A stretch of 42,452 nt of DNA from Thermoguttaceae bacterium (lineage in GTDB: Bacteria > Planctomycetota > Planctomycetia > Pirellulales > Thermoguttaceae), in contig JAFYQR010000099.1 in NCBI GenBank assembly GCA_017559825.1, forward strand, positions 1 through 42,452, given 5' to 3'. The position numbers and the translations under genes are program-made. Shown here piece after piece: positions 25,292-33,988 of this stretch (its first letter is position 1; each line of letters starts with the position of its first letter). Under the pieces are notes generated by a model, which was given only the letters and a program-made list of their open reading frames with translations, ran no database searches and had not been told where the DNA came from.

Positions 25292-26421
25292 TCGGCCAAC
25301 GCCGCGGCGGCGTCCTCCGGCGAAACGTCGCGGAGACGGACGCACTCGCCGAGCGCGGTCGGGAGAACGAAACTCAACTTGCCAAACTCCGCCTTTTTGT
25401 CGGTTCGCATCAGGTCGACGAGCCGCTCGACCGACGTTTCCGGCGCGTCGCCGATTCGTCGTCCGACGACTTCGAGCGACGTTGGAAGTCCAAGCCGTTC
25501 CAAAAGTTCCGTTTGGCGCGCGACCCAAGCGCCGTCGACGGCGGAGAAGCGGGCGTCGCCTTTTTCGGCGAGACGCTTGGCGAGTCGGGCGGCGGCGAGC
25601 GAACCGATCGAAACGCCGTCGCCGTGTAGAAGCGTCCCGTAACCGAGCGCCGATTCAAGCGCGTGCCCGAACGTGTGTCCGTAATTCAAAAGCGCGCGGC
25701 GGCCCGTCGTCTCAAACTCGTCTTCCGAAACGATTCGCGCTTTAATTTCGCAACATTTCGCGACGACGGCGCCGAGCGTTTCCGGGTCGCGAGCGACGAT
25801 TTTTTCGACGTTGAGTTCCAAAAAGGCGAAGAAATCGGCGTCGAGCGACGCGCCGTATTTGACGACTTCGCCGAGCCCGGCGCGGTATTGGTCGGTCGGG
25901 AGCGTCGCCAAAACGTTCGGGTCGATCAGGACGCCGCCCGGTTGCCAAAACGCGCCGACCATATTCTTGCCGCCGGGGAGGTCGACCGCCGTCTTGCCGC
26001 CGACGGAGGAGTCGACTTGCGCAAGAAGCGTCGTCGGGATTTGAAAAAAGCGGATTCCGCGAACGTAAGTCGCCGCGACGAAACCGGTTAAGTCGCCGAC
26101 GACTCCGCCGCCGAGCGCGACCGCGACCGACTTGCGGTCGGCGCCGACTTCGAGAAAGCGTTCCCAAAGAGAGTTCGCCATCTCGATCGTCTTACTCTCT
26201 TCGCCCGCCGGGATAACGACGACGTCGAGGTCGAGCCCGCGGTCGACGAGCGCCGACGCGACCGTTTCGGTATAAAGTTCGTCGACGTTTTCATCGGTAA
26301 CGAGCAGAACGCGGGAAACGTCCCCCAACGACGCCAACGCGACGCCGGAACGCTCCAACGCGCCCTCTTCGATTTGAATATCGTAACTTCGTTCGCTTAA
26401 TTCAACCGGGATCGTAATCAT
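25288..26421 (-). CDS. aroB: 3-dehydroquinate synthase
   Basis: This 377-residue cytosolic enzyme converts DAHP to 3-dehydroquinate, the second step of the shikimate pathway, using NAD and a divalent metal. Hallmarks are GGGVVGDLTGFVAATY, IPTTLLAQVDSSVGGKTAVD, GKNMVGAFWQP, and the metal-binding motifs NYGHTFGHALE and LLHGDGVSIG. Length is normal for AroB (about 360). The ATG at 26421 has a weak ribosome-binding site. The stop overlaps the start of the ComEA-like gene by 4 bp. No other shikimate gene is in the window. Confidence 0.97.
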   Translation of the reverse strand: MITIPVELSERSYDIQIEEGALERSGVALASLGDVSRVLLVTDENVDELYTETVASALVDRGLDLDVVVIPAGEESKTIEMANSLWERFLEVGADRKSVAVALGGGVVGDLTGFVAATYVRGIRFFQIPTTLLAQVDSSVGGKTAVDLPGGKNMVGAFWQPGGVLIDPNVLATLPTDQYRAGLGEVVKYGASLDADFFAFLELNVEKIVARDPETLGAVVAKCCEIKARIVSEDEFETTGRRALLNYGHTFGHALESALGYGTLLHGDGVSIGSLAAARLAKRLAEKGDARFSAVDGAWVARQTELLERLGLPTSLEVVGRRIGDAPETSVERLVDLMRTDKKAEFGKLSFVLPTALGECVRLRDVSPEDAAAALAE

Positions 26422-26556
26422 CTTGCAACCGCCGTTTCTCGACGCGGGTTTGATTTTGGGGAAAATGAAACGAAAATTGCGGCGAGCGCCGGTTTTCGTT
26501 TCTTGACGCGACGGCGAACGCGGCGTTTTTTCGGCGGCGTTCGACGTTTTCCGTCA

Positions 26557-26584
26557 ATTATACCGACGTCGCTGCGCTTCGCAA
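26557..26584 (-). promoter_or_regulatory. Promoter of aroB-comEA
   Basis: On the minus strand TTGCGA (26579-26584) and TATAAT (26557-26562) are 16 bp apart; the leader is about 130 nt. Confidence 0.6.
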
Positions 26585-26653
26585 GGGCGACCTTTTTCGG
26601 CGTCGGTTTTTTCGGCGATTTTCCGTTTTTTCCGCTTTCGTTCCGACGAACGC

Positions 26654-26682
26654 TTGAATCGCCGATTCGCTTCCGGTATAAT
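26654..26682 (+). promoter_or_regulatory. Promoter of the DUF4091 gene
   Basis: TTGAAT (26654-26659) and a perfect TATAAT (26677-26682) are 17 bp apart, about 65 nt before the start at 26750. With the aroB promoter it fills the 328-bp divergent spacer. Confidence 0.75.
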
Positions 26683-26749
26683 CGGCGAAAACGTCGAAAC
26701 GGAGTAAAACGACGGCGATAAAACGGTTAAAACGCAAAGGAGACGCAAA

Positions 26750-29700
26750 ATGCGCGGAGTTCGACGGTTGAAACGAGGGGCGATAGCGTTGGGGCTCGGA
26801 GCGGCGCTCGGGTTCGGAGCGTTGGGAACGGCGCTCGGGGCCGACGCGACGCCGGAGATTCGGGCGATTTCGGAGCGGCTTTGTCGCGACGGCGGGGGCG
26901 AATGGGCGCGAGCGTTCGAGCTGTTCGTCGAGAACGCGACCGAACGGGATTGGTCGGAGCGGGCGGTCGAGATTCCGATCGCCGGGACGCCGGAAAAACC
27001 GGTCGACGGCGCGGTTCCGCTTGTCGGGGAACGGGCGGAGTCGGTTCGCTTTTGCGACTCGGACGGCGTCGAGTTCGTTTTCAATATTATTAATAAGGAC
27101 GGCGAAACGGTCGAGCGCGGCGAAATCGGCGAAGGCTTTTCGTTGACGATTCCGGCGACCGTCGCGGCGAAATCGACGGCGCGTTATCTCGTCTTTTCCG
27201 GGAACGACCGCGCGACGGCTCATCCGGATCAATATTCGCAAATTCGGCGGCGGCTTTCGAACCTCGGCTTTGAAGCGGGAAGCGGCGACGTTCCGAGCGG
27301 TTGGCGGTTCGACGTCGACGGCGTCGACCGAACGTTGCGTTGGGTCGACGAAAACCCGTTTTCGGGACAAAAATGCGTCCGTTGCGACGTCGCGGAGGGA
27401 GCGGAGCCGTCTTGGATCGCGGCGCGGCAAGGGGACGTCGCGGTCGAGCCGGGGCGCAAGTACCGTTTTACCGGGCGCGTTCGCGGCGAAAACGTTCGCG
27501 GAACTGTCGGCTGGTACCTGCATATCGGCAACGAGGAAAAACCGATGATTTCGGCGCCGCTTCTCGGTTTTAACGACAAAACGGAGTTCGGTTGGACGGA
27601 GCTTTCGCAAGTTTACTCCGTCCCGGCGGACGCGAACCGGCTCGAGTTCGGGACGGTCTTGCGCGGAACCGGAACCGCTTGGTTCGACGCGGTCGAAATC
27701 GAGTTGATCGAAGAGGAGGGCGTCGACCCGCCGAAAAACGTTCGCCCGTTCCGAATCGGCGAAACGTTCGCGATTCCGGCGACCCCAACCGTTTATCCGA
27801 GCGGCGACCCGAACGCGACGCGCGGAGCGGAGCGGTTCGAACCGGCGAAATTGGGACTCGCCGTCGAAAAGTCGTTAAACTCGGCGGAATCCGCAAACTC
27901 GACGGTTCCGCAATACGCCGGGGCGCGTTGCGTTTTGATTCGCGTCGCGGCGCCGTCGGCGGACGGGCGGCGGCTGATTCGGCTCGACTTGGCGCCGATC
28001 GAAACGCGTTGGGGCCGAACGCTCGAAGCGGGCGACTTCGCCGTTCTCGACTTACGCGGTCAAGAAACGCCGCTCGAATTTTTCGACGGGGCCGTTTTCT
28101 TCGAGGCGAACGTCGTCGGCGGGGCGCGAAACGTCTTCGCCGTCGTTGAGAAGACCGGTAAAAACGCTAAAAACGGCCAAAACGGCGCCGCGCGTCGCTC
28201 GACGGACGGGGCGAATCTCGCGAACCAAGCGTTCCCAGGAACGACGCTGCAAACGGCGAACCCCGCCGACGTCGCCGTAAACAACGAAAATAACGGCGCG
28301 GCGGAGGAAAACGACGGCGAAGAAGGCGTTAAAAACGGCGCGACCGGCAAAGTCGACGGCGGCGTTTTGACCTTTCCGGCGTTCCTCGCGTCGAACAACC
28401 TCGTCGCGGACGGCGATTTCGAAACCGTCGACGCGAAAACGACGCTTCCGGCGGGCGAGTCCGCTTGGTCGCGGGACGCCGACGAGCCGGGCGTTTCGTA
28501 TAAAGTCGTCGAACCGGGCGTCGCGGCGCTCGGCGCGAAGGCGCTTGAAATAACGGTCGACGAAACGGCGGAAACGCGTTGGCGCGGTTGGCGGCGGCGC
28601 GTCGCGGTCGAGCCGAACCGGAGTTACCTGCTCGGGCACGTCGTTTCGACCGATTCGGCGGCGGGCTCGTTCGACCTTCATATTCACTCGCGGCGCTCCG
28701 ACGGGGCGCTCGCCGACGGCGGGATGGCGGCGCTCGGGAAGGCGGTCGGCGGCAAAACCGATTGGACGCTCAAAACCGGCGCCGTTCGAACGACGAACGA
28801 CTGCGCGTTCCTCGAGCTGCACTTGACGAACCAAACTCGGGGGACGGCGCGGTACGACTCCGTTTTCGTCGTTCCGGTCGAGAACGCCGAGCCGGTCGCG
28901 TTTTGCGGCGGGCGAACCGGCGTCTTCGACGTTCCGGCGGTCGTCAAAGTCTTCCCGGATACGACGTTCGCGGCGGAGGAAAAGCCGGTCGACGCGGAAA
29001 ATCCGGCGTTTTGCGCGCTCGCGCTCGACGAAGAAGAGACGCTCCAGTTGGCGATTCGGGCGGCGAAGGACGAACGGCTCGAAGTCGTCGTTCGGGCGCC
29101 GGAGCTGAAAACGGCGGACGGGGGGACGGTCGCGCTCGACGCGCCGGAAGTTTTTGCCGTTTCTAACGTTATTGTCGATTATCCGAGTTCGTATTACCAA
29201 GAAACCGGGCTCGAAACGAAGCGCAAATTCCCGACCGCGACGCCGCAGTCGGACGGCTGGGTCGGACTTTGGCCCGACCCGTTGATTCCGGTCGCCGCGA
29301 AGGCGGTACAAACGGGAAACCCGACGCCGAAACTCTCCGCCGCCGAAAATCTCGCGGCGCGCGTCGAGTTCGGGCGTCGCCAAGCCGAAGGCGCCGCGGA
29401 AATCGCCGCCGGATTGGCCGAGTTCGAGCGCCGTCGCGCCGCGTCGGAAAACGATTCGCTCGTCGTCGACGCGTTGGCGAGAGTCGGCGTCGCGCCGGTT
29501 GACGCGTTCGCGACCCGAGCGATTTGGCTCCGCTTCCGAACGACGCCGGAAACTGTCCCCGGCGTTTACGTCGGCGAGTTGGTTTTGCGCGAGGTCGGCG
29601 CCGCGGCGGAAAAGTCGGACGATTCCGAGAAGGGGGCGCGAGACGCGTCGACGGCGGCGGTCGACTTGGACGCGTTAACGTTGACGAAATCGGCGAAATC

Positions 29701-30979
29701 GGAAGGCTCGGCGGCGACCGGGGCGGCGGTTCGCGTCGTTCCTTACCGCGTCGAGGTGTTGCCGTTCAAGGCGCCGGAGACGGACGTTTCGGCAATTTAC
29801 GACGCCCGAATCTCCGCCGATTTTTACGGCGAAGGGAACCGCGCCGATAAATTGGAGAAAATAGGCGAAAAACTCCTCGAACGGAAACTCGCGCCGGACG
29901 GGCCGACCGTCGCGCCGAAGTTTACGTACGATAAAGAAACGGGCGTCGCGACCGCCGATTGGGCCGAATACGACCGCGTAACGGGTCGCTTTTTCGACGA
30001 ACTCGGCGCGAAGGCGGGATATTTTCCGCACGAATTTTATCTTTTCGGTTGGGGAATGCCGCCGAAAGAAATCGACGGCGAAAAACCGTACGAAGGCGAA
30101 TATCCGTATGCGAACGCCGACCGAAGCGTTTTGCGTCACGAATATAAAAAAGCGTATCAAGCGAAGCTGAAACTTTATTGGGAACATATCAAGGAAAAGG
30201 GTTGGGACGACAATCTCGTTTTGTACATTTCGGACGAGCCGTTCTACTCGAAGCCGGAAATTATCGTTCAAATGAAGGCGCTTTGCGACATGATTCACGA
30301 AGTCGATCCGAAAATCCCGATTTATTGCAGTTCGTGGGTTTTCGTGCCGGAATGGCTCGGTTATCTGGACGTTTGGGGCGTCGGGCATTACGGGCTCGTC
30401 GGCGAGGAAGAGCTGCAAAAAATTCGCGACGCCGGCGGTAGAATTTGGTGGACGACCGACGGTCAGATGTGTTTGGACGCGCCGTACAACGCCGTCGAGC
30501 GGCTGCTGCCGTATACTTGCGTCGCTCGCGGCGCCGAGGCGTACGAGTTCTGGGGCGCGACTTGGCATACCTGCGACCCGTTCGATTCCGCGTCGCATCT
30601 CTATATTTCGCAATCGGATCAGCCGGGCGTGCGGTATTACGTCCGGTATCCGAACGGCGACGGATATATTTTCTATCCGGGCGATTTACTCGGGCGTCCG
30701 GGCGAAATTCTCGACTCGGTTCGTTCGGAGCAAGCGCGGCGCGGCGTCGAGGACGCGGGCTGGCTCGTCGGTTTGCGAGACGCGATTCAAACGAAGACGA
30801 AGCCGGGTTCGCCGGAACGAGTTGAGGCGCAAGCGGTTCTCGACCGAGCGCTGAACTACCTGCCGCTCCAATGCGGATGCGGGCGGTTCGCGACGCGCTA
30901 TATGAGCGACCCGGCGGAGTTCGAGGCGATTCGGCTCGACGTCGGGCGCAAGTTGGCCGAGTTGACGGCGGCTCCGTAA
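26750..30979 (+). CDS. Large secreted DUF4091 / GH123-like protein with two carbohydrate-binding-like domains
   Basis: This 1409-residue protein has a signal peptide (residues 1 to about 28, ending near ALGADA). Two jelly-roll carbohydrate-binding-like domains are visible: about 170-325 (GFEAGSGDVPSGWRF and TAWFDAVEIEL) and about 550-720 (DGDFETVDAKTTLPAG and TARYDSVFVVPV). The C-terminal 400 residues match the DUF4091 region related to GH123 glycosidases, with YISDEPFYSKPE carrying an Asp1162-Glu1163 pair, as in the D-E catalytic pair of GH123. It ends with the typical GVRYYVRYPNGDGYIFYPG and ARRGVEDAGWLVGLRDA. AAAGGAG lies 7 nt before the ATG. GH123 members cleave N-acetyl-beta-galactosaminides, but DUF4091 proteins are mostly uncharacterised, so the substrate is open. 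It stands alone with its own promoter and terminator. Confidence 0.85.
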   Translation: MRGVRRLKRGAIALGLGAALGFGALGTALGADATPEIRAISERLCRDGGGEWARAFELFVENATERDWSERAVEIPIAGTPEKPVDGAVPLVGERAESVRFCDSDGVEFVFNIINKDGETVERGEIGEGFSLTIPATVAAKSTARYLVFSGNDRATAHPDQYSQIRRRLSNLGFEAGSGDVPSGWRFDVDGVDRTLRWVDENPFSGQKCVRCDVAEGAEPSWIAARQGDVAVEPGRKYRFTGRVRGENVRGTVGWYLHIGNEEKPMISAPLLGFNDKTEFGWTELSQVYSVPADANRLEFGTVLRGTGTAWFDAVEIELIEEEGVDPPKNVRPFRIGETFAIPATPTVYPSGDPNATRGAERFEPAKLGLAVEKSLNSAESANSTVPQYAGARCVLIRVAAPSADGRRLIRLDLAPIETRWGRTLEAGDFAVLDLRGQETPLEFFDGAVFFEANVVGGARNVFAVVEKTGKNAKNGQNGAARRSTDGANLANQAFPGTTLQTANPADVAVNNENNGAAEENDGEEGVKNGATGKVDGGVLTFPAFLASNNLVADGDFETVDAKTTLPAGESAWSRDADEPGVSYKVVEPGVAALGAKALEITVDETAETRWRGWRRRVAVEPNRSYLLGHVVSTDSAAGSFDLHIHSRRSDGALADGGMAALGKAVGGKTDWTLKTGAVRTTNDCAFLELHLTNQTRGTARYDSVFVVPVENAEPVAFCGGRTGVFDVPAVVKVFPDTTFAAEEKPVDAENPAFCALALDEEETLQLAIRAAKDERLEVVVRAPELKTADGGTVALDAPEVFAVSNVIVDYPSSYYQETGLETKRKFPTATPQSDGWVGLWPDPLIPVAAKAVQTGNPTPKLSAAENLAARVEFGRRQAEGAAEIAAGLAEFERRRAASENDSLVVDALARVGVAPVDAFATRAIWLRFRTTPETVPGVYVGELVLREVGAAAEKSDDSEKGARDASTAAVDLDALTLTKSAKSEGSAATGAAVRVVPYRVEVLPFKAPETDVSAIYDARISADFYGEGNRADKLEKIGEKLLERKLAPDGPTVAPKFTYDKETGVATADWAEYDRVTGRFFDELGAKAGYFPHEFYLFGWGMPPKEIDGEKPYEGEYPYANADRSVLRHEYKKAYQAKLKLYWEHIKEKGWDDNLVLYISDEPFYSKPEIIVQMKALCDMIHEVDPKIPIYCSSWVFVPEWLGYLDVWGVGHYGLVGEEELQKIRDAGGRIWWTTDGQMCLDAPYNAVERLLPYTCVARGAEAYEFWGATWHTCDPFDSASHLYISQSDQPGVRYYVRYPNGDGYIFYPGDLLGRPGEILDSVRSEQARRGVEDAGWLVGLRDAIQTKTKPGSPERVEAQAVLDRALNYLPLQCGCGRFATRYMSDPAEFEAIRLDVGRKLAELTAAP

Positions 30980-31076
30980 CGTCGCCGAATCGAGGCCGCT
31001 CGACGAAACGCCGCGTTGAGCGGTTTCGACGGCGAAAAGACGTTAAAACGGCTAAAACGGCGAGGAAATAACGACG

Positions 31077-31125
31077 CGTCGTTCCGAGTCGGCGAGTTTT
31101 CGCGAACTCGGGGCGGCGTTTTTTT
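31077..31125 (+). terminator. Rho-independent terminator of the DUF4091 gene
   Basis: A 13-bp stem with three G-U pairs (31077-31089 with 31106-31118) is followed by seven T. It lies about 100 bp after the stop at 30979 and before the fliO promoter. Confidence 0.8.
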
Positions 31126-31218
31126 GTCGTCGTCGCATGAGAAAGACGCAAAAAATGGGAAGAAGCGGCAAAGTTGTAAAATTTTACCGAAAAAACGCGT
31201 CGCGCCGGTTTTTTGGGG

Positions 31219-31248
31219 TTGAATCAAGCGGGCGTTCGGCGGTATAAT
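31219..31248 (+). promoter_or_regulatory. Promoter of the fliO-fliP-fliQ genes
   Basis: TTGAAT (31219-31224) and TATAAT (31243-31248) are 18 bp apart, with a leader of about 80 nt. It looks like a housekeeping-sigma promoter, with no sigma-54 (GG-N10-GC) or sigma-28 box seen. Confidence 0.7.
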
Positions 31249-31336
31249 CGATAAAATTGCCGCCGCAAGCGGAAGAAAAACGAGCAAAAATCGAACGAGC
31301 GTTCGAAGAGGGATAGAACGAGTTAAATTGAGCGGA

Positions 31337-32167
31337 ATGCGCGAAATAAAACGGAAAAAACGGAGCGCGGCGCGTTGGGCGGTCGTCGCGATCGTCGTCT
31401 TGACGGCGACAAGCGGCGGAACGGTCGTCGGAAACGAATCGGCGAGGGGCGGCGGCTTTTTACCCCGACTCGGAACGAACGCGGTCGAGCCGAGCGAGCG
31501 AGACGAAAAGGTCGGATTTGCGGGGTTCGCGACCGAAGCGAAAAGCGGCGCGCGGAGCGGTCGCGTTAAGTCGGCGGATTTTGTCGGTTTTGCCGGAAAA
31601 GAGGATTTCGCGGAACGAGAAAAAACGGCGCTCGGCGGAACCCGACTCGTCGGATGGACGGCGAGCGACGCCGGAACGGGCGATTCGAACGGCGCGGCGG
31701 AAATCGAAGCGGAAACGGCGCCGAACGGCGGCTCGACCGTAACGAAGACGCCGATTTTGCGGGATGAAACGGCCGCGAATCCGGCCGACGGCGGTTCGTT
31801 TTTCGGCGCGTTAGTCTCGACGATAGGCTCGCTGGCGGTCGTTTTGGGCGTTTTTTTCGCGTTGGTCGCTCTTTGGAAGCGGACGGCGCCGAAGAGCGGA
31901 AACGGCGCGGGCGCGGCGGAAGTCCTCGACTCGACGCCGCTCGGCGACAGGGCGCGACTCTTGACGATTCGATGGGGGAATCGGTTGATTTTAGCGGCGA
32001 GAACGCCCGAAAAGATTGCGCCGCTTGCCGAGATTGCCGAGCCGGTTGAAGTCGCGGAGGCGTTGGCGGAAATCGAGCGGCGCAAAAACGCGGCGTCGAG
32101 CGGATTTTCCGGGCGCGGCGCGGTCGATTTTTTAACGGCGTTCGGCGCGAAAGGGCGAAAACGATGA
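31337..32167 (+). CDS. fliO: FliO-like flagellar export protein
   Basis: This 276-residue protein has an N-terminal hydrophobic signal or anchor (WAVVAIVVLTATSGG), a long low-complexity region of about 120 residues, one transmembrane helix (about 155-180, with LVSTIGSLAVVLGVFFALVAL) and a short FliO-type cytoplasmic domain containing EVLDSTPLGDRARLL and RWGNRLILAA. FliO assists assembly of the FliP-FliR core of the flagellar export gate. Identity is supported mainly by overlap with fliP (ATGA). FliO is usually near 100-150 residues, so the periplasmic part is long. The start is uncertain: a TTG at 31328 is in frame and the ATG at 31337 has only GCGGA directly before it. Confidence 0.78.
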   Translation: MREIKRKKRSAARWAVVAIVVLTATSGGTVVGNESARGGGFLPRLGTNAVEPSERDEKVGFAGFATEAKSGARSGRVKSADFVGFAGKEDFAEREKTALGGTRLVGWTASDAGTGDSNGAAEIEAETAPNGGSTVTKTPILRDETAANPADGGSFFGALVSTIGSLAVVLGVFFALVALWKRTAPKSGNGAGAAEVLDSTPLGDRARLLTIRWGNRLILAARTPEKIAPLAEIAEPVEVAEALAEIERRKNAASSGFSGRGAVDFLTAFGAKGRKR

Positions 32168-33306
32168 GAAACGCGCGAAAATTGAGCGTTCGTTCGGTTC
32201 GTTGGGCGGCGTCGGCGGTCGTTGGGGCGGCGTTTCTTGGCGTCGCGGCGGCGCAAGAAGGGGACTCGATTCCGACGACGGTCGGCTCGGTTCCGTCCGG
32301 AACGGCGACGCTCGGCGTCGACGCGGCCGACGCGGACGTTTATAGCGGTTTTAGCGGCGTCGACGCGGCGCTCGAACGGACGCGAGCGGCGTCGACGCGA
32401 CAAAATAAACAGGCTGCGTCTTCCGCGGCGGTCGAGCCAACCGGGCGACCCGCGTCTTCCGCGGCGATTGATGAAACTGGGCGAGCGGCGGTTTCCGCGG
32501 CGGTTGACGAAATTGAGCGAGCGGCGGAAATTGCGACGAATCCGAGCGAAGAAACGGAAAATATCGAATTTGACGACGACGGCGCGAGCTTTTGGGCGCA
32601 AGGGCCGCGCGGTTGGTTCGGGCCGAACGGTTTGTTCGGGCGCGACGGAATTTCGGCGTCGCTGAAAACCGCGCTGACTTTTTCGATTTTCGCGATCGCT
32701 CCGGCGATTTTATTGGCGACGACGTCGTTCGCGCGGATTTCCGTCGTCTTAATGTTGTTGCGGCAAGCGTTGGGGGCGGGGCAAATTCCGTCGAATCAAA
32801 CGATCGCGGCGTTGGCGGTCTTTTTGTCGATTTTAATCATGACGCCGGTTTGGTCGGAGGTTTACGAGGACGCGGTCGTTCCGTATTCCGCCGGACAAAT
32901 CGCCGCCGACGAAGCGTTGGAGCGCGGTCAGGCGCCGATTCGAACCTTCCTTTGGCGGCAAATTGAGAAAACTGGGAACGCCGAAACGATCGCGGTCTTC
33001 ACGCAATTTATCCCGGGGAAGGAAAACCCGGAGTATTACGAAGACGTGCCGTGGCGCGCGCTCGCTCCGGCGTTTTTGTTGAGCGAGTTGAAAACGGCGT
33101 TTTTAATCGGTTTTCAGATTTTTATTCCTTTTTTGATACTCGACGTCGTCGTTTCGGCGGTTCTCGCGTCGGTCGGGACGCCGATGCTGCCGCCGACCGT
33201 CGTTTCGCTGCCGTTCAAATTAGCGTTGTTCGCGTTGACCGACGGTTGGACGCTCGTCGTGAAGTCGCTCCTCGAAAGTTTCGCTTGGAGCGGCGTCGGG
33301 GGGTAG
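32164..33306 (+). CDS. fliP: Flagellar biosynthesis protein FliP with long repetitive N-terminal extension
   Basis: FliP forms, with FliQ and FliR, the core of the flagellar type III export gate in the inner membrane. This 380-residue copy has a cleavable signal peptide (to about AAAQ, residue 31), then an extension of roughly 115 residues, then the complete FliP core from GISASLKTALTFSIF. Core motifs are SFARISVVLMLLRQALG, PSNQTIAALAVFLS, LLSELKTAFLIGFQIFIPFL and SLPFKLALFALTDGW. Typical FliP is about 245 residues. The extension includes three 12-residue repeats (residues 85-120, of the type ASSAAVDETGRA). The start overlaps the fliO stop by 4 bp, indicating coupling. fliQ follows 106 bp later. 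Confidence 0.96.
   Translation: MRNARKLSVRSVRWAASAVVGAAFLGVAAAQEGDSIPTTVGSVPSGTATLGVDAADADVYSGFSGVDAALERTRAASTRQNKQAASSAAVEPTGRPASSAAIDETGRAAVSAAVDEIERAAEIATNPSEETENIEFDDDGASFWAQGPRGWFGPNGLFGRDGISASLKTALTFSIFAIAPAILLATTSFARISVVLMLLRQALGAGQIPSNQTIAALAVFLSILIMTPVWSEVYEDAVVPYSAGQIAADEALERGQAPIRTFLWRQIEKTGNAETIAVFTQFIPGKENPEYYEDVPWRALAPAFLLSELKTAFLIGFQIFIPFLILDVVVSAVLASVGTPMLPPTVVSLPFKLALFALTDGWTLVVKSLLESFAWSGVGG
32416..32523 (+). repeat. Three 36-bp tandem repeats within fliP
   Basis: Units 32416-32451, 32452-32487 and 32488-32523 each encode 12 residues (ASSAAVEPTGRP, ASSAAIDETGRA, AVSAAVDEIERA). They share the nucleotide core TCCGCGGCG and keep the reading frame, so the array can change length without breaking the gene. 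Confidence 0.85.
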
Positions 33307-33412
33307 CGGCGCTCGACGTTTGACGTTGTATTGATTAACGTTGTATTGATTAATAGGGCGAAAACGAACGCGAAAAGGACGGCGTTCGTTGAATCGGAGA
33401 CGAGGGGGCGAA

Positions 33413-33694
33413 ATGGAAACGGAAACCGCGATCGCGTTGGGGCGAGAGGCGATGCGCTTGACGTTGGCGATCGGCGCGCCGGCGTTGGTCGTTTGCGTCG
33501 TCGTCGGACTTGTCGCCGGGATTTTGCAGGCGGCGACGCAGATTCAGGATCAAGCGTTCGCGACGGTGTTGAAGATCGTCGCGACGTTCGCCGCCGTCGC
33601 TGTTTTTTTGCCTTGGTCGGTCGCTCGCTTGGTCGAGTTCGCGCGGAATCTTTTCGAACGGATTCCGGAGACGACGACCGTTTTTTGGAGTTGA
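33413..33694 (+). CDS. fliQ: Flagellar biosynthesis protein FliQ
   Basis: This 93-residue membrane protein has two transmembrane helices and the family features of FliQ: ETAIALGREAMRLTL, VGLVAGILQAATQIQDQ and the second helix ending FLPWSVARLVEF. FliQ surrounds FliP and FliR in the export gate. The ATG at 33413 has GAGGGG upstream; an in-frame TTG at 33389 is less likely. It ends the visible flagellar cluster: fliR and flhB, the usual next genes, are not found downstream in this window. Confidence 0.93.
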   Translation: METETAIALGREAMRLTLAIGAPALVVCVVVGLVAGILQAATQIQDQAFATVLKIVATFAAVAVFLPWSVARLVEFARNLFERIPETTTVFWS

Positions 33695-33719
33695 GCGCGA
33701 TTCGGCGGCGACGGACGTA

Positions 33720-33815
33720 AAGTCGGCTCGATTCTTAAAATTGTTGAAATCGTTAAAATCGGCGTTATTGATTTAATCGGCGTTTCGCGTAAAATCGTTA
33801 TTTTCGGCGTTCGCG
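33720..33815. repeat. AT-rich imperfect repeats after fliQ
   Basis: The spacer contains several variants of AATCGTTAAAATCGGCGTT, including TAAAATCGTTATTTTCGGCGTT near 33790-33811. The same sequence with one change recurs near 37219-37241, upstream of the nitroreductase gene. I see no stable terminator in it. Confidence 0.5.
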
Positions 33816-33851
33816 GACGCAATCTTCTTTTTTTCTCGCGCGTTCGGGTTC

Positions 33852-33880
33852 TTGACTTTTGCCGCGTCCGCCTTTACAAT
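33852..33880 (+). promoter_or_regulatory. Promoter of the SpoU-type methyltransferase gene
   Basis: TTGACT (33852-33857) and TACAAT (33875-33880) are 17 bp apart, about 105 nt before the start at 33989. It shows that this gene is not simply part of the flagellar operon. Confidence 0.7.
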
Positions 33881-33988
33881 GAGAGGGGCGTCGTCCGTTT
33901 CGGAGGGCGACGAAGGCTCGGCGATCGAAGCGAGGCGGCGACGATTTCGTTAAACCGGGTAATTTAGATAGAATTTTTGGAGGGCGGC

